Shown here piece after piece: positions 9,185 to 19,953 of a DNA stretch of 64,000 nucleotides. Source of the stretch: Phyllobacterium sp. T1293 (GTDB taxonomy: Bacteria; Pseudomonadota; Alphaproteobacteria; Rhizobiales; Rhizobiaceae). The DNA lies in NCBI RefSeq assembly GCF_020731415.2, contig NZ_CP088273.1, positions 253,001 through 317,000 of the forward strand, read 5' to 3'. Under the pieces are notes generated by a model. That model saw nothing but the letters and a program-made list of their open reading frames with translations, made no database searches and was not told the DNA's origin. The position numbers and the translations under genes were made by a program. Numbering within the stretch: the stretch's first letter is position 1; every line of letters starts with the position of its first letter.

Positions 9185-9419
9185 CATCGTCAGCAAAAGC
9201 CGAACAGATTCATGGCCAAAGAGTGGAAAAGGTGTGGCGACTTATCCCTGCGACATCCTGCCCTTGTGCCTCTGTCAGGCTGGACAAGCTCCTGCGACAT
9301 GCTTAGAAACCACGCAATATGCTGGGGAATCCGCGCGGCTCATTTTGTGGGCCAGTCGTCTATTCTAGTGACAAAGTGGACTCTCCTGCGGCGTTGTTAT
9401 TCGGAAAGGAACAGGCCCC

Positions 9420-9983
9420 GTGAGCGCACACGATACGACCGAGCCGACACGGCGTGACTTCCTCTATATTGCGACAGGTATGGCCGGTGTGGTCGGTGTG
9501 GGAGCCTTTGCCTGGCCCTTTATCGACCAGATGAGACCGGACGCATCCACGCTGGCAGTCTCGTCCATTGAAGTTGATGTTTCAGCGCTGACACCGGGCA
9601 TGTCCCTGACGGTCAAATGGCGTGGCAAGCCCGTTTTCATTCGCAATCGTACGCCGAAGGAAATCGAGGATGCGGCCAACGTTCAGTTGAGCCAGCTCAA
9701 GGACCCGATTGCACGCAACGCCAATCTGCCGAGTGATGCTCAGGCCACCGACGCGGATCGCGGCGCTGGCAAGGGCAAGGAAAACTGGCTGGTCATGATC
9801 GGCGTCTGCACCCATCTTGGCTGCATCCCGCTCGGACAGCAGGGCGATTTTGGCGGCTGGTTCTGCCCATGCCATGGCTCGCAATATGATACCGCTGGAC
9901 GCATCCGTTCCGGTCCCGCACCGGAAAATCTGCCTGTCCCGCCACTTTCATTCATTTCCGACACCGTCATCAAGATCGGCTAA
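9420..9983 (+). CDS. petA: Ubiquinol-cytochrome c reductase, Rieske iron-sulfur subunit
   Basis: A 187-residue Rieske subunit of respiratory complex III. The N-terminus carries [11 protein letters not shown] and one membrane anchor (about 13-38), in line with Tat export of the folded cluster protein. The 2Fe-2S ligands are Cys130, His132, Cys149 and His152 in the boxes CTHLGC and CPCHG, and Cys135/Cys151 form the box disulfide. A GTG start is used, with GGAAAGGA upstream. It is the first gene of petABC, 21 nt before petB. Confidence 0.97.
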   Translation: MSAHDTTEPTRRDFLYIATGMAGVVGVGAFAWPFIDQMRPDASTLAVSSIEVDVSALTPGMSLTVKWRGKPVFIRNRTPKEIEDAANVQLSQLKDPIARNANLPSDAQATDADRGAGKGKENWLVMIGVCTHLGCIPLGQQGDFGGWFCPCHGSQYDTAGRIRSGPAPENLPVPPLSFISDTVIKIG

Positions 9984-10004
9984 GGTTCCAGGGGGAGACA
10001 CGAC

Positions 10005-11303
10005 ATGAGCGGTGGACATTCATCCTATACGCCGAACACAGGTATCGAAAAATGGGTCGATGCGCGACTGCCGTTGCCGCGTCTGATCTATGATTCATTC
10101 GTTGCCTATCCAGTTCCGCGCAATCTCAATTACGCCTATGCCTTCGGTGGCATTCTGGCGATCATGCTGGTTTCGCAGATCATCACCGGTGTCGTATTGG
10201 CCATGCATTATGCGGCTGATACGGGTCTGGCTTTCAACTCCGTTGAAAAGATCATGCGCGACGTGAATTCAGGCTGGCTTCTGCGCTACCTGCATTCCAA
10301 CGGCGCATCCATGTTCTTCCTTGCCGTCTGGGTTCACATTTTCCGCGGGCTTTATTACGGTTCCTACAAGGCGCCGCGCGAGCTTCTGTGGATTCTCGGT
10401 GTGATCATCCTTCTCCTGATGATGGCAACAGCCTTCATGGGTTACGTCCTGCCCTGGGGCCAGATGTCCTTCTGGGGTGCGACCGTTATCACCGGCTTCT
10501 TTACGGCGTTCCCGGTTATCGGTGATCCGATCCAGCAGCTGTTGCTGGGTGGTTTTGCCGTGGATAATCCAACGCTCAACCGCTTCTTCTCGCTGCACTA
10601 CCTGCTGCCCTTCATGATTGCAGGCGTCGTTGTCCTGCACGTCTGGGCGCTGCATGTGACCGGCCAGACCAATCCGACCGGTATCGAAGTCAAGTCGAAG
10701 ACGGATACGGTTGCATTCACACCTTATGCGACTATCAAAGACGCGTTTGCGATGTCGATCTTCCTGATCCTCTTTGCCTATTTCGTGTTCTACATGCCTA
10801 ACTACATGGGCCATCCGGATAACTACATCCCGGCTGACTCGCTGAAGACACCGGCTCACATTGTCCCGGAATGGTACTTCCTGCCGTTCTACGCGATGCT
10901 GCGCGCCATCACCTTCAACATCGGGCCGATCAATTCGAAACTCGGCGGCGTTCTGACGATGTTCGGCTCGATTGCGATCCTGTTCATCGTGCCATGGCTC
11001 GATACATCCAAGGTTCGTTCGGCCGTTTACCGTCCGTGGTACAAGCTGTTCTTCTGGATCTTCGTTGCCAATGCCATCATGCTCGGCTGGCTTGGTTCAC
11101 GTCCTGCGGAAGGCCTCTACACGCTGTTCTCGCAGCTCGGTACGGCATTCTACTTCGGCTTCTTCATCATCATTATGCCGTTGCTGGGCCTGATCGAAAC
11201 ACCGCGCCGCATACCGAACTCGATCACGGAAGCAGTGCTTGCAAAGACCAAGAGCGGCGGTCAGCCGGCTGGTGTTGCAGCGGCTCCGGAAACCAAAGGC
11301 TGA
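10005..11303 (+). CDS. petB: Ubiquinol-cytochrome c reductase, cytochrome b subunit
   Basis: A 432-residue polytopic cytochrome b that binds two haems b and forms the quinol-oxidising and quinone-reducing sites. Visible are the haem-region motif [20 protein letters not shown] and the Qo-site [13 protein letters not shown] (about residue 287), with about eight membrane helices. ATG 10005 follows AGGGGGAGA. It lies between petA and petC in one operon; the three products form complex III in the cytoplasmic membrane. Confidence 0.98.
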   Translation: MSGGHSSYTPNTGIEKWVDARLPLPRLIYDSFVAYPVPRNLNYAYAFGGILAIMLVSQIITGVVLAMHYAADTGLAFNSVEKIMRDVNSGWLLRYLHSNGASMFFLAVWVHIFRGLYYGSYKAPRELLWILGVIILLLMMATAFMGYVLPWGQMSFWGATVITGFFTAFPVIGDPIQQLLLGGFAVDNPTLNRFFSLHYLLPFMIAGVVVLHVWALHVTGQTNPTGIEVKSKTDTVAFTPYATIKDAFAMSIFLILFAYFVFYMPNYMGHPDNYIPADSLKTPAHIVPEWYFLPFYAMLRAITFNIGPINSKLGGVLTMFGSIAILFIVPWLDTSKVRSAVYRPWYKLFFWIFVANAIMLGWLGSRPAEGLYTLFSQLGTAFYFGFFIIIMPLLGLIETPRRIPNSITEAVLAKTKSGGQPAGVAAAPETKG

Positions 11304-11323
11304 GAAACGTGAAGGACTCTCCG

Positions 11324-12193
11324 ATGAAAAAAATCCTCCTCGGTCTCGCAGCTGCCGGTCTTGGTACCATGCTGGCTTTCGGCGGTGTCGCAACCGCCGA
11401 AGAAGCAGCCCACAATGCCGCTGAGCCAACGCACTTTCCGATCAAAGAACCGGAACAGATGAAATGGACTTTTGCCGGTCCGTTCGGTCATTACGACAAG
11501 CAGCAGCTGCAGCGCGGTCTGAAGATCTACAAGGAAGTCTGCTCCGCTTGCCATTCAATGAAGCTGGTGCCATTCCGCTCGCTCACCGAGCTTGGTTACA
11601 CGGAAGCGCAGGTCAAGGCATTTGCTGCGGAATATGAAGTGCAGGATGGCCCGAATGCGGAAGGTGAGATGTTCACCCGCAAGGCAATCCCAGCGGATTA
11701 TTTCCCATCACCTTTTGCCAATGCGCAGGCTGCTGCTGCCGCCAATAATGGTGCTGCTCCGCCCGACTTCTCGCTGATTGCCAAGGCTCGTTCCGTCGAG
11801 CGCGGCTTTCCGCAGTTCCTGATCGACATCGTTTGGGGCCAGTATCAGGAAGGCGGACCGGATTATATCCACGCGCTGCTAACTGGCTTTAACCAGACGC
11901 CACCAGAAGGCATGAAGATTCCTGAGGGAACGCACTACAACCCTTACTTCATTGCCGCCAAGTCATTGGCCATGGCTGCACCGTTGCAGGATGGTCAGGT
12001 GACCTATGATGATGGTTCGCCGCAGACGCTGGTGCAGTATTCACAGGACGTTTCGGCGTTTCTGATGTGGGCCGCTGAGCCGCATCTGGAAGAACGCAAG
12101 AAGACCGGCTTCCGCGTCATGATCTTCCTCGTTCTGTTTGCTGGTCTGCTCTATGTGGCCAAGCGCCGTATCTGGGCCGATATCGAACATTGA
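11324..12193 (+). CDS. petC: Ubiquinol-cytochrome c reductase, cytochrome c1 subunit
   Basis: A 289-residue cytochrome c1. The cleavable signal peptide starts MKKILLGLAAAGLG and ends near VATAEE. Haem c attaches at C73-S-A-C76-H77. The C-terminal helix FRVMIFLVLFAGLLYVAKRR anchors the protein. An open frame continues upstream inside petB, but ATG 11324 is the start consistent with a signal peptide. It lies 20 nt after petB and is followed by a terminator, which closes the operon. Confidence 0.97.
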   Translation: MKKILLGLAAAGLGTMLAFGGVATAEEAAHNAAEPTHFPIKEPEQMKWTFAGPFGHYDKQQLQRGLKIYKEVCSACHSMKLVPFRSLTELGYTEAQVKAFAAEYEVQDGPNAEGEMFTRKAIPADYFPSPFANAQAAAAANNGAAPPDFSLIAKARSVERGFPQFLIDIVWGQYQEGGPDYIHALLTGFNQTPPEGMKIPEGTHYNPYFIAAKSLAMAAPLQDGQVTYDDGSPQTLVQYSQDVSAFLMWAAEPHLEERKKTGFRVMIFLVLFAGLLYVAKRRIWADIEH

Positions 12194-12216
12194 TCGATCC
12201 GATATATCTGATCCGG

Positions 12217-12243
12217 AAAGGGCGCTATGCGCCCTTTTCTTTT
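12217..12243 (+). terminator. Intrinsic terminator of petABC
   Basis: AAAGGGCGC and GCGCCCTTT form a 9-bp stem with a TAT loop, followed by a T-rich run. It lies 24 nt after petC and ends about 60 nt before apt, separating the two units. Confidence 0.88.
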
Positions 12244-12301
12244 GTGGGCGGGGTCCATTAGACTGGACCTTGATGCCCGGAAGGCACGAAGGAGCAACGA
12301 C

Positions 12302-12847
12302 ATGGATTCTACGCTGAAACAGACGCTGATGGATGCCATTCGTAATATTCCCGATTATCCCAAACCGGGTATCATGTTTCGCGATATCACGACTTTGCTA
12401 GGCAATGCGCGGGCCTTCCGCCGGGCCATCGATGAACTGGTTCATCCCTATGCGGGCGGCAAGGTCGACAAGGTTGCAGGTGTCGAAGCGCGGGGATTCA
12501 TCATCGGTGGTGCCATGGCTCACCAGCTTTCCTCCGGTTTCGTGCCTATCCGCAAGAAGGGCAAGCTGCCGCATGATACGGTGCGCATTGCCTATAGTCT
12601 TGAGTATGGCGTTGACGAAATGGAGATGCACCGGGATGCCATCGTGCCGGGTGAGAAAGTTATTCTGGTCGATGACCTGATCGCGACGGGCGGCACAGCC
12701 GAGGCCGCTGTGAAATTGTTGCAGCAGATGGGCGCCGATATTGTCAGCGCCTGTTTCATCATTGATCTGCCTGACCTTGGCGGCCGCAGGAAGCTCGAGG
12801 CGCTCGGCGTCAACGTTCGCACGCTCGTCGCCTATGAAGGCCACTGA
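12302..12847 (+). CDS. apt: Adenine phosphoribosyltransferase
   Basis: A 181-residue purine-salvage enzyme (adenine + PRPP to AMP). The PRPP-binding loop [14 protein letters not shown] (about 118-131), the N-terminal [18 protein letters not shown] and [14 protein letters not shown] are all diagnostic. ATG 12302 follows AAGGAG at a good distance, so the longer upstream frame is not needed. It stands alone after the petC terminator; the PRPP synthase gene lies about 5 kb away. Confidence 0.97.
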   Translation: MDSTLKQTLMDAIRNIPDYPKPGIMFRDITTLLGNARAFRRAIDELVHPYAGGKVDKVAGVEARGFIIGGAMAHQLSSGFVPIRKKGKLPHDTVRIAYSLEYGVDEMEMHRDAIVPGEKVILVDDLIATGGTAEAAVKLLQQMGADIVSACFIIDLPDLGGRRKLEALGVNVRTLVAYEGH

Positions 12848-12864
12848 CGAGCTTCTACGGCTGC

Positions 12865-13338
12865 TTATTCCGGCAAAAGAATCAGCGCGGCGCTGTTGAA
12901 CTCCAGAACCTTCTGCTCGTTCTGATTATAGGCGGCCGATGACATCTGCATCATGGCCCAACCGGGCCGCGATTGCAGTTCACGGAAACCTGTCAGCGTG
13001 CGGGTAAAACGGATCGTGTCGCCGACATAAACGGGTTTCAGCCATTTCAGGTCTTCAAAACCGGGCGAGGGGCCGAATTGCGGTGGCTTTTCACCGCGCT
13101 GCATGGCCGCCTTGATCTGACCCTTCATGTCTTCCACATTCAGGCGCATCCACATGGCCGTCGTGTGCCAGCCGGAGGCGCAGAGCGCGCCAAAATTGCT
13201 ATTTTTTGCCGCCTCCGGATCAACATGAAAGCGTTGCGGATCGTATTTCCGGGCAAAGGTGACAATCTCTTCGGCGGTGAATGTGTGGGTGCCGAGGTCT
13301 CTTTCGATACCGATCAATGCTTCAAGAGCTGCACTCAT
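12865..13338 (-). CDS. MaoC-family (hot-dog fold) dehydratase-like protein, downstream copy
   Basis: A 157-residue single hot-dog domain. The family signature appears as DPQRFHVDPEAAKNSNFG (about 33-50) followed by ASGWHT, the place of the catalytic Asp/His of (R)-specific enoyl-CoA hydratases. The start overlaps the stop of the neighbouring MaoC gene by 4 nt (ATGA), so the two are translationally coupled and may form a heteromer. The substrate is unknown. Confidence 0.88.
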   Translation of the reverse strand: MSAALEALIGIERDLGTHTFTAEEIVTFARKYDPQRFHVDPEAAKNSNFGALCASGWHTTAMWMRLNVEDMKGQIKAAMQRGEKPPQFGPSPGFEDLKWLKPVYVGDTIRFTRTLTGFRELQSRPGWAMMQMSSAAYNQNEQKVLEFNSAALILLPE

Positions 13339-13805
13339 GATGCGGCAGGCTCCCGCAATGTGAACATGCCGGTATTCTGCAATTCGCAGACCACGTCGCC
13401 ATGTTGATTGAAGATCGCGTGGTGCAGCACAACAAAACCAAGTGACGGTTTGGATTTCGATATACGCCGCTCCAGCACCGTGCTCTTGCCGGTTAACGTA
13501 TCACCCGCAAGGACAGGCTTTTTCCATTTGGCAAAATCTATACCCGGAGCACCCTGCGACGTGGAGTCAAGCAGATAAGCATCGCACATCATACGCATGA
13601 ACATGGAAACCGTGTGCCACCCGGAAGCGGCAAGCCCACCAAGGATACTGGCTTTTCCCGCTGCCTCATCGAGATGGAAGGGCTGCGGATCAAACTGACT
13701 GGCAAAATCGATGATTTCGCTGGCTTCGACGGATTTCGCGGGCAGCGGCCATTCGCTACCAACCGTGAAATCCTCATAGGCATATCGGGGATTGTATTCG
13801 CTCAT
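13335..13805 (-). CDS. MaoC-family (hot-dog fold) dehydratase-like protein, upstream copy
   Basis: A 156-residue partner of the previous gene, starting MSEYNPRYAYEDF at ATG 13805 with AGGTGG upstream; an earlier in-frame start would add an unlikely 32 residues. It carries DPQPFHLDEAAGKASILGG and ASGWHT, the same signature as its neighbour. Paired MaoC genes suggest a two-subunit hydratase with a fatty-acyl-CoA or related substrate, which is inference. An intergenic inverted repeat lies just upstream. Confidence 0.87.
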   Translation of the reverse strand: MSEYNPRYAYEDFTVGSEWPLPAKSVEASEIIDFASQFDPQPFHLDEAAGKASILGGLAASGWHTVSMFMRMMCDAYLLDSTSQGAPGIDFAKWKKPVLAGDTLTGKSTVLERRISKSKPSLGFVVLHHAIFNQHGDVVCELQNTGMFTLREPAAS

Positions 13806-13906
13806 GCCACCTATATTAGGCATGGGGGAGTTTGGTTCAAGAGTGGAAGAATAGTTATGAGCCAAACTTCGAGTGATGTGCGATGGGGTGGGTTGGTTCA
13901 ACGGGC

Positions 13907-14035
13907 TGCATCAAGATAGTGCGTGGTTCGACAGGCTCACCATGAGGGAGATGGATGTGTTGCAGAACTCACTCCCTGCAACTCACCAAAATCCCTCATG
14001 GTGAGCCTGTCGAACCACGCAAAATCTTGATGCAG
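13907..14035. repeat. Intergenic inverted-repeat element, copy 2
   Basis: Arms at 13921-13950 (GCGTGGTTCGACAGGCTC...) and 13993-14020 are inverted complements. The symmetry extends outward through CTGCATCAAGAT and ATCTTGATGCAG (13907-13918 and 14024-14035). The internal segment is shorter than in the other copies. Confidence 0.88.
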
Positions 14036-14078
14036 CTTGTGGAAAATGAACCACGCCTCACCAGATCGGCAAATCCCC

Positions 14079-15182
14079 TTATGTGTTAAACCGGAACAGC
14101 ATGATATCGCCGTCCTGCACCACATATTCCTTGCCTTCATCACGTGCCTTGCCCGCCTCCTTGGCAGGGACTTCACCCCCCAGCGTGACATAGTCATTAT
14201 AGGCGATGGTCTGCGCGCGGATGAAACCGCGCTCGAAGTCCGTGTGGATCACGCCAGCGGCCTGCGGTGCCTTGGAGCCGCGCTCGACAGTCCAGGCACG
14301 TGCTTCTTTTGGTCCCACGGTAAAATAGGTGATGAGGTGCAACAGCTTGTAGCCGGCGCGGATCAGACGGTCGAGGCCCGGTTCATCCAGATTCATCGCA
14401 TCGAGATATTCCTTGGCTTCATCGTCAGGCAGCTGAGCGACTTCTGCCTCGATGGCGGCGGAGATCGTCACTGTCTCTGCACCCTGTGCAGTCGCCATTT
14501 CCTCAACGGCTTCCGTGTGCTCGTTACCGGTTGCCGCATCGCCTTCAGCGACGTTGCAAACATAAAGCACCGGCTTCGAGGTCAGGAGATTGAGGCCCTG
14601 CAGGATGAGAAGATCATCTGGCGCAATACCATAGAGCATGAAGCGCACGGGCTTACCGCTCTGCAAGAGGCTCAGCGCCTGCTCCATGACCGGGAGAACG
14701 GTCAGCGCTTCCTTGTCCTTGACGCCAGCGCGTTTACGGAATTGCACGATGCGGCGCTCAAGGCTATCCAGATCGGAAAGCATCAATTCGGTCTCGACTG
14801 TCTCAGCATCAGACACAGGATCGATCCTGCCTTCAACGTGGGTGATGTCGTCGTCTTCAAAGCAGCGCAGCACATGCACGACAGCATCGACTTCACGGAT
14901 GTTGGCGAGGAACTGGTTGCCAAGGCCTTCGCCCTTCGACGCACCGCGGACCAGACCGGCAATATCAACGAAGCTGATACGGGTCGGGACGATATTGGCC
15001 GATTTGCCTATTTTGGCGATGGCCTGCAAACGCGGATCAGGCACAGCAACTTCGCCGGTGTTCGGCTCGATTGTGCAGAACGGATAATTCGCAGCCTGTG
15101 CGGCGGCTGTCTTGGTCAGGGCGTTGAAGAGCGTCGACTTACCGACATTGGGCAGGCCAACGATGCCGCATTTGAAACCCAT
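14079..15182 (-). CDS. ychF: Redox-regulated ribosome-associated P-loop ATPase/GTPase
   Basis: A 367-residue Obg-related protein. The N-terminal G domain has [14 protein letters not shown] (P-loop, about 8-21), [30 protein letters not shown] and a nucleotide-specificity segment [10 protein letters not shown] coiled-coil insert and a C-terminal TGS domain ([16 protein letters not shown] onward) follow. YchF proteins prefer ATP and bind ribosomes; they act in stress responses. It lies 12 nt downstream of pth in the unit rplY-pth-ychF. Confidence 0.96.
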   Translation of the reverse strand: MGFKCGIVGLPNVGKSTLFNALTKTAAAQAANYPFCTIEPNTGEVAVPDPRLQAIAKIGKSANIVPTRISFVDIAGLVRGASKGEGLGNQFLANIREVDAVVHVLRCFEDDDITHVEGRIDPVSDAETVETELMLSDLDSLERRIVQFRKRAGVKDKEALTVLPVMEQALSLLQSGKPVRFMLYGIAPDDLLILQGLNLLTSKPVLYVCNVAEGDAATGNEHTEAVEEMATAQGAETVTISAAIEAEVAQLPDDEAKEYLDAMNLDEPGLDRLIRAGYKLLHLITYFTVGPKEARAWTVERGSKAPQAAGVIHTDFERGFIRAQTIAYNDYVTLGGEVPAKEAGKARDEGKEYVVQDGDIMLFRFNT

Positions 15183-15194
15183 AATCTGCGATCC

Positions 15195-15920
15195 TTATTC
15201 TTTCTTGCCGAAGAGCTTGTTCAGCATGTCGGCCATCGGGCCGGTTTTTGGAATGTTGATATTTGGTTTTGCCTGACGCGCCTGCCGGATATGGCTTTGA
15301 CCGGATGGTTTTGCAACCGGATTTGGTTCTTTGTCCCGCTCCGGCCTGTTTCCGCTGCCGGTGGCCACCGCCACACGGTTCATGAAGCCGGCGTCGTCCT
15401 TCTTGGCAAGGAGAGCCACATTGTCAGCGATAGCGCCAAGCAGCGGCTCGATCCATTCGCCATCAGCCTTGGCGAAATTGCCGAGAACATGATTTGTCAC
15501 CATCTCCTTGACACCGGGATGGCCAATGCCGAGGCGAATGCGCCTATAGTCCTTGCCGCAATGGGCGTCGATGGACTTAATGCCATTATGACCGCCTGAA
15601 CCGCCGCCCGTTTTGACGCGCAGCTTGCCCGGCGGCAGGTCCAGTTCATCATAGATGACGACGAGATCGCCGAGTTCCAGCTTGTAGAAGCGCATGGCTT
15701 CACCAACGGACTGGCCTGATAGATTCATGAAGGTCTGGGGCTTGATCAGGATGATCTTTTCGCCGTCGATAACACCATCGGCGATCAGTGCCTGGAATTT
15801 TTTGGTCCAGGGGGAAAAACGATGGCGACGGTGTATTTCATCCGCCGCCATGAAACCGATATTGTGCCGGTTTGCAGCATATTGGGAGCCAGGATTGCCA
15901 AGACCTGCGATGAGCAGCAT
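15195..15920 (-). CDS. pth: Peptidyl-tRNA hydrolase
   Basis: A 241-residue Pth. It frees tRNA from stalled peptidyl-tRNAs. Key features are [21 protein letters not shown] (catalytic His near residue 20), [10 protein letters not shown] and [14 protein letters not shown] basic, low-complexity tail of about 50 residues (about 190-241) extends beyond the usual 190-residue core, common in alphaproteobacterial Pth. It lies between rplY and ychF, all on the minus strand. Confidence 0.96.
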   Translation of the reverse strand: MLLIAGLGNPGSQYAANRHNIGFMAADEIHRRHRFSPWTKKFQALIADGVIDGEKIILIKPQTFMNLSGQSVGEAMRFYKLELGDLVVIYDELDLPPGKLRVKTGGGSGGHNGIKSIDAHCGKDYRRIRLGIGHPGVKEMVTNHVLGNFAKADGEWIEPLLGAIADNVALLAKKDDAGFMNRVAVATGSGNRPERDKEPNPVAKPSGQSHIRQARQAKPNINIPKTGPMADMLNKLFGKKE

Positions 15921-15946
15921 GGTACCAAAGCTCCCAATAGAGACGA

Positions 15947-16585
15947 TTACTCGCCTTCTTTTTCTGCCGTTTCAGTTGTTTCAACCGCAGCTTCAACGGT
16001 CTCGTCTTCAGCAGCGAGAACAGCAGGAGCAGCAATCGTGGCAATGGTGAAGTCACGATCGTGAATAACCGATGTTACGCCCTTTGGCAGGGTAACAGCG
16101 GAAATGTGGATCGAGTCACCAATCTGCAGGCCGGTGAGATCGATATTGATCGCATCGGGAATTGCATTTGCCGGGGCATGCAGTTCAACATCGTGACGAA
16201 CGATGTTGAGAACGCCGCCGCGCTTGATGCCTGGGGACAGTTCTTCGTTGAGGAAGTGAACAGGAACGTTCACGTTCACAACCGACTTTGCCGACACGCG
16301 CAGGAAGTCCACATGCACAGGCTTGTCGCTGATCGGATCAAGCTGGTAGTCCTTTGGAAGGACCTGAATGGTCTTGCCATCCAGCTGGATGTTCGCGATC
16401 GTGGTCTTGAAGCCGCCGCCGTGAATCTTGTAGTACAGTGTCTTATAGTCGAGGGTAATCGAGATTGGTGCCTGCTTGTCACCATAGATGACTGCTGGCA
16501 CTTTACCGTTGCGGCGAATTTCCCGGGAGGACCCCTTACCAACCCGTTCGCGCGCCTCGGCCTTGAGCTCGTATGCTTCGCTCAT
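15947..16585 (-). CDS. rplY: 50S ribosomal protein L25/general stress protein Ctc
   Basis: A 212-residue long-form (TL5/CTC) L25 that binds 5S rRNA. The N-terminal half is the L25 beta-barrel ([21 protein letters not shown], then [10 protein letters not shown]) and the C-terminal half is the TL5 domain, ending in an acidic tail rich in Glu, Thr and Ala. ATG 16585 follows GAAAGGA. It is the first gene of rplY-pth-ychF. Confidence 0.95.
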   Translation of the reverse strand: MSEAYELKAEARERVGKGSSREIRRNGKVPAVIYGDKQAPISITLDYKTLYYKIHGGGFKTTIANIQLDGKTIQVLPKDYQLDPISDKPVHVDFLRVSAKSVVNVNVPVHFLNEELSPGIKRGGVLNIVRHDVELHAPANAIPDAINIDLTGLQIGDSIHISAVTLPKGVTSVIHDRDFTIATIAAPAVLAAEDETVEAAVETTETAEKEGE

Positions 16586-16857
16586 GGCATTTCCTTTCGA
16601 GGTTCAAATCTGGAGTGTTTTCCGGTTTATCCGCAAGGATGGCCCAAAAAACATGAAGCGGTCGCATGGTCATCCGGAACCGGATGAAATGACCGCCCCA
16701 TTCCGCGTTGCCTCCAAGGGTGTCTACGCGGATGGCGGCTCTATAACGGAAAGAGTCGCCATGTGCAAGTTTGTTGCTTGACCAAGGCGCCGTGAAAGTC
16801 TGTCATCCCATTGTCATGGGCGCTGTTTACCGCAGCTTGGCAGAACAAGGGCAGGCG

Positions 16858-18168
16858 ATGGCTGGGACAATAGCGCTGGAACCGCAAAAAATCGAGGCGC
16901 GGGAAGCTTTTTATACATTTGGGAAAATTGGTCTTTTGTCCTTTGGCGGTCCGGCCGGACAGATTGCCATGATGCACCGCGTACTGGTCGATGAAAAGAA
17001 ATGGATTAGCGAGGAACGATTCCTGCATGCGTTGAATTTCTGCATGCTGTTGCCCGGCCCTGAAGCCATGCAGCTTGCCACCTATCTCGGCTGGCTGTTT
17101 CATGGTGTGAAGGGTGGTGTCATCGCCGGGCTCCTGTTTATCCTGCCGGGTGCATGTGTGATGCTGGTGCTGTCGGCGCTTTATGTGAGTTTCGGTCATG
17201 TCCCCTTGGTGGAAGGGCTGCTCTTCGGTCTCAAAGCCGCCGTTCTGGCGATCGTGCTTGAAGCGGTGATCAAGGTTGGAAAACGGGCTCTGACCGACTA
17301 TGCCGCCTATGGCATTGCCATCTGCGCCTTCATCGCCATTGCCCTGATCAAGCTGCCATTTCCTCTGGTTATCCTGATTGCCGGTCTCTTCGGATTTCTG
17401 CGTTATCGTCTGACCCATACATCATCGCCGTCCTTGCCTGACCATTCGGCGATAGAACCCGCTGCCCGTGGCGCGCTCCAATCTGCCGTTGTCTGGACAG
17501 TGCTCTGGCTTGGGCCGCTTGCCATCCTGCTGTTTGCTCTTGGGCAGGCCAATGTCTTTGCCGCGCAGGCGGCGTTTTTCTCCAAAATGGCCGTTGTCAC
17601 CTTTGGCGGTGCCTATGCGGTTCTCGCCTATGTGGCGCAACAGGCGGTTGACTATTATGGCTGGCTGAAACCCGATGAAATGTTGACGGGACTTGGTCTG
17701 GCCGAGACAACGCCGGGACCACTCATTCTGGTGCTGGCTTTTGTCGGCTTTGTCGGTGGGTCGCGGTTATCAGGGTTTGACCCGCTCACCGGCGGACTGC
17801 TGGGCGGACTGACAGCACTGTGGTTCACCTTCGCGCCGTGTTTTCTGTGGATTTTTGGCGGCGCGCCGTTTGTCGAGCGTTTGCGCCACGTCGGCTGGCT
17901 CAAGGCGTCACTCGCCGCGATAACCGCCGCCGTCGTTGGTGTTATCGCCAATCTTGCCGTCTGGTTTGGGCTGCATGTGCTGTTTGGCACGTTTCAGGAG
18001 ACGATGTTCGGCCCGCTGCACCTGCCAGTCCTGAATTTGTCCGCATTCGATTGGGCAGCCTCAGCCATCGCGCTGGGTGCAGCGATCGCTCTGATTGCCT
18101 TGCGGATCAATCTGCTTGTTGTTCTCGGACTTGCGGCGCTCGCCGGAATCCTGATCCGGCTCGCTTAG
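16858..18168 (+). CDS. chrA: Chromate transporter ChrA
   Basis: A 436-residue CHR-family inner-membrane protein with two homologous halves. The N-half has [10 protein letters not shown] and [16 protein letters not shown]; the C-half has [14 protein letters not shown] and [16 protein letters not shown], the paired motifs of long-chain ChrA proteins, with about ten membrane helices. The family exports chromate by a proton-driven process. ATG 16858, with AAGGGCAGG upstream, is chosen; a TTG 29 codons earlier is possible. Its stop overlaps that of prs. No chrB regulator is adjacent. Confidence 0.9.
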   Translation: MAGTIALEPQKIEAREAFYTFGKIGLLSFGGPAGQIAMMHRVLVDEKKWISEERFLHALNFCMLLPGPEAMQLATYLGWLFHGVKGGVIAGLLFILPGACVMLVLSALYVSFGHVPLVEGLLFGLKAAVLAIVLEAVIKVGKRALTDYAAYGIAICAFIAIALIKLPFPLVILIAGLFGFLRYRLTHTSSPSLPDHSAIEPAARGALQSAVVWTVLWLGPLAILLFALGQANVFAAQAAFFSKMAVVTFGGAYAVLAYVAQQAVDYYGWLKPDEMLTGLGLAETTPGPLILVLAFVGFVGGSRLSGFDPLTGGLLGGLTALWFTFAPCFLWIFGGAPFVERLRHVGWLKASLAAITAAVVGVIANLAVWFGLHVLFGTFQETMFGPLHLPVLNLSAFDWAASAIALGAAIALIALRINLLVVLGLAALAGILIRLA

Positions 18169-19097
18169 TCGAACAGGCTGGATACCGACTCTTCCGCCGC
18201 TGTGCGCGAAACCGCTTCGCCGATCAAATCGGAAATCGACAGGACGCGGATATTGTGTGCGGATTCGATGGCAGGCGTTGGCTGGATGGAATCAGTGATC
18301 ACCAGTTCCTTCAGCTTCGAGCCGGTGATACGGGCAACAGCGCCGCCTGACAGTACACCGTGAGTAATATAGGCAGTGACGCTGGTCGCGCCCTTGGCAA
18401 GCAGCGCTTCAGCTGCATTGCAGAGCGTGCCGCCGGAATCAACGATATCGTCGAACAGCAGGCAATCTTTGCCAGCGACATCGCCGATAACATTCATGAC
18501 TTCAGACTCGCCCGGACGATCGCGGCGCTTGTCGACAATGGCGAGCTGCGCATCGATGCGCTTGGCCAGCGAGCGGGCACGGACCACACCGCCAACGTCA
18601 GGCGATACGACCATGACGTTCGACGTGCCGTAATGGGCGCGTACATCACTGGCGATAACGGGAACGGCATAGAGATTATCGGTCGGAATATCGAAGAAGC
18701 CCTGAATCTGACCGGCATGCAGATCAAGCGTCAGCACGCGGTTTGCACCGGCCTCGGTGATCAGATTGGCAACCAGCTTGGCGGAAATCGGAGTGCGTGG
18801 ACCGGCTTTGCGGTCCTGACGGGCATAGCCGAAATAGGGAAGGACTGCGGTGATGCGCTTTGCCGAGGAACGGCGGAAGGCATCGATCATGATGAGCAGT
18901 TCCATCAGGTGATCATTTGCCGGGAAGGACGTCGACTGCATGACGAATACATCTTCGCCACGGACATTTTCCTGAATCTCTACGAATATCTCCTGATCGG
19001 CAAAGCGTCGGACGCTGGCCTTCCCTAGCGGAATGTTGAGATATTTGGCGACAGATTCAGCGAGAACACGATTGGAATTGCCCGCGAATAGTTTCAT
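18165..19097 (-). CDS. prs: Ribose-phosphate pyrophosphokinase (PRPP synthase)
   Basis: A 310-residue class I enzyme making PRPP from ribose 5-phosphate and ATP for purine, pyrimidine, His and Trp synthesis. Visible are [31 protein letters not shown] and the PRPP-binding loop [18 protein letters not shown] (about 214-231). ATG 19097 matches the family start; nine further upstream residues are possible but unlikely. It is convergent with chrA. Confidence 0.96.
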   Translation of the reverse strand: MKLFAGNSNRVLAESVAKYLNIPLGKASVRRFADQEIFVEIQENVRGEDVFVMQSTSFPANDHLMELLIMIDAFRRSSAKRITAVLPYFGYARQDRKAGPRTPISAKLVANLITEAGANRVLTLDLHAGQIQGFFDIPTDNLYAVPVIASDVRAHYGTSNVMVVSPDVGGVVRARSLAKRIDAQLAIVDKRRDRPGESEVMNVIGDVAGKDCLLFDDIVDSGGTLCNAAEALLAKGATSVTAYITHGVLSGGAVARITGSKLKELVITDSIQPTPAIESAHNIRVLSISDLIGEAVSRTAAEESVSSLFD

Positions 19098-19230
19098 GCC
19101 CGTATTTTCCCCGGTGCCAGCCAAGTGAAGGATATGGCGGGCCTTTTACTGTGCCTGACGCACATTGCAAGCGGGCAGGGCAGATTCATGCACAGTTCCT
19201 CGCTAATATCGGGTCAAACGCGTAAATATG

Positions 19231-19887
19231 TCACGTCTTGGTGCCGTTTACCCACTTCAGATAACCATCGATGGCCTTATCGGCGATTGATTCCATAACC
19301 TTTGGTGGCACGGTGCTCCACGGATCGGTCCCATTGCCAGGAACAACTTCCTGTCCCTGTATGCGGTGCAATCGTGTTCCAGCCGGATCGAGCACGTCCC
19401 ACACATAGATGATTGTCGTCTGGTTGCCATCGGGCAGGGCAGAGAAATAGCCCTTCATGATGTGCGTATTATCCGTATCGGCAGCGGTGCCCAGAACAAT
19501 GCCCTTGGCTTTGGCGAGTGCCGACAGGCGCTGCGAGAGCGGGGTTGCCGCGGTGATTGGCGCGCCGACGATGGGGGCGAAACGCAGCTTTGCCGTGCGC
19601 GAAACGCCCGGTTGTGCTGCTCCTGATGCTACGGTGGCACCCGCTGCCGGTACCGTTGTTCCGGGCTGAACTGTTGCCGGTGTTCCTGTTGCCGTGGCTG
19701 TTGGGGTTGTCGTGGTTGTCGTCGCCGGATTGGTGCCCGGTGTAACGGTACCCGGCGTTGCCGTGCTTTGGGCAGCCGGAAGATCGCTCTTTGTGACGGC
19801 GATCGGTGTTTCGGCGCTGTTGCAGGCGCTGAGGCCAAGAGCCGCCAGCGCCAAGCAGATATAGGTCAATGATTTGCGAGACATCAT
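19231..19887 (-). CDS. Putative lipoprotein with Thr/Pro-rich linker
   Basis: A lipoprotein of about 218 residues. The signal peptide MMSRKSLTYICLALAALG runs into the lipobox LSAC. A low-complexity Thr/Pro/Ala-rich linker (about residues 28-90) precedes a compact C-terminal domain (about 95-218). That domain contains YVWDVLDPAGTRLHRIQGQE and resembles small envelope domains of unknown function in Hyphomicrobiales. The exact start is uncertain; the first of two adjacent ATGs is used, and nine more residues could be included. No function is assigned. Confidence 0.8.
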   Translation of the reverse strand: MMSRKSLTYICLALAALGLSACNSAETPIAVTKSDLPAAQSTATPGTVTPGTNPATTTTTTPTATATGTPATVQPGTTVPAAGATVASGAAQPGVSRTAKLRFAPIVGAPITAATPLSQRLSALAKAKGIVLGTAADTDNTHIMKGYFSALPDGNQTTIIYVWDVLDPAGTRLHRIQGQEVVPGNGTDPWSTVPPKVMESIADKAIDGYLKWVNGTKT

Positions 19888-19953
19888 CTTTGGTAGAACC
19901 CCATCATGAGCCATATGCGTGCCATCTCGAAAAAACGAAAGCTGACAAAAGTT

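Noticed and set aside
10871-11323. Open frame running upstream of, and in frame with, petC inside petB.
   Set aside because: PetB is clearly coding in another frame here; PetC has a good signal peptide start at 11324.
14037-15599. Long plus-strand frame of about 520 codons opposite ychF and pth.
   Set aside because: It mirrors two well-conserved minus-strand genes; composition follows the codon structure of the real genes and no domain is recognisable.
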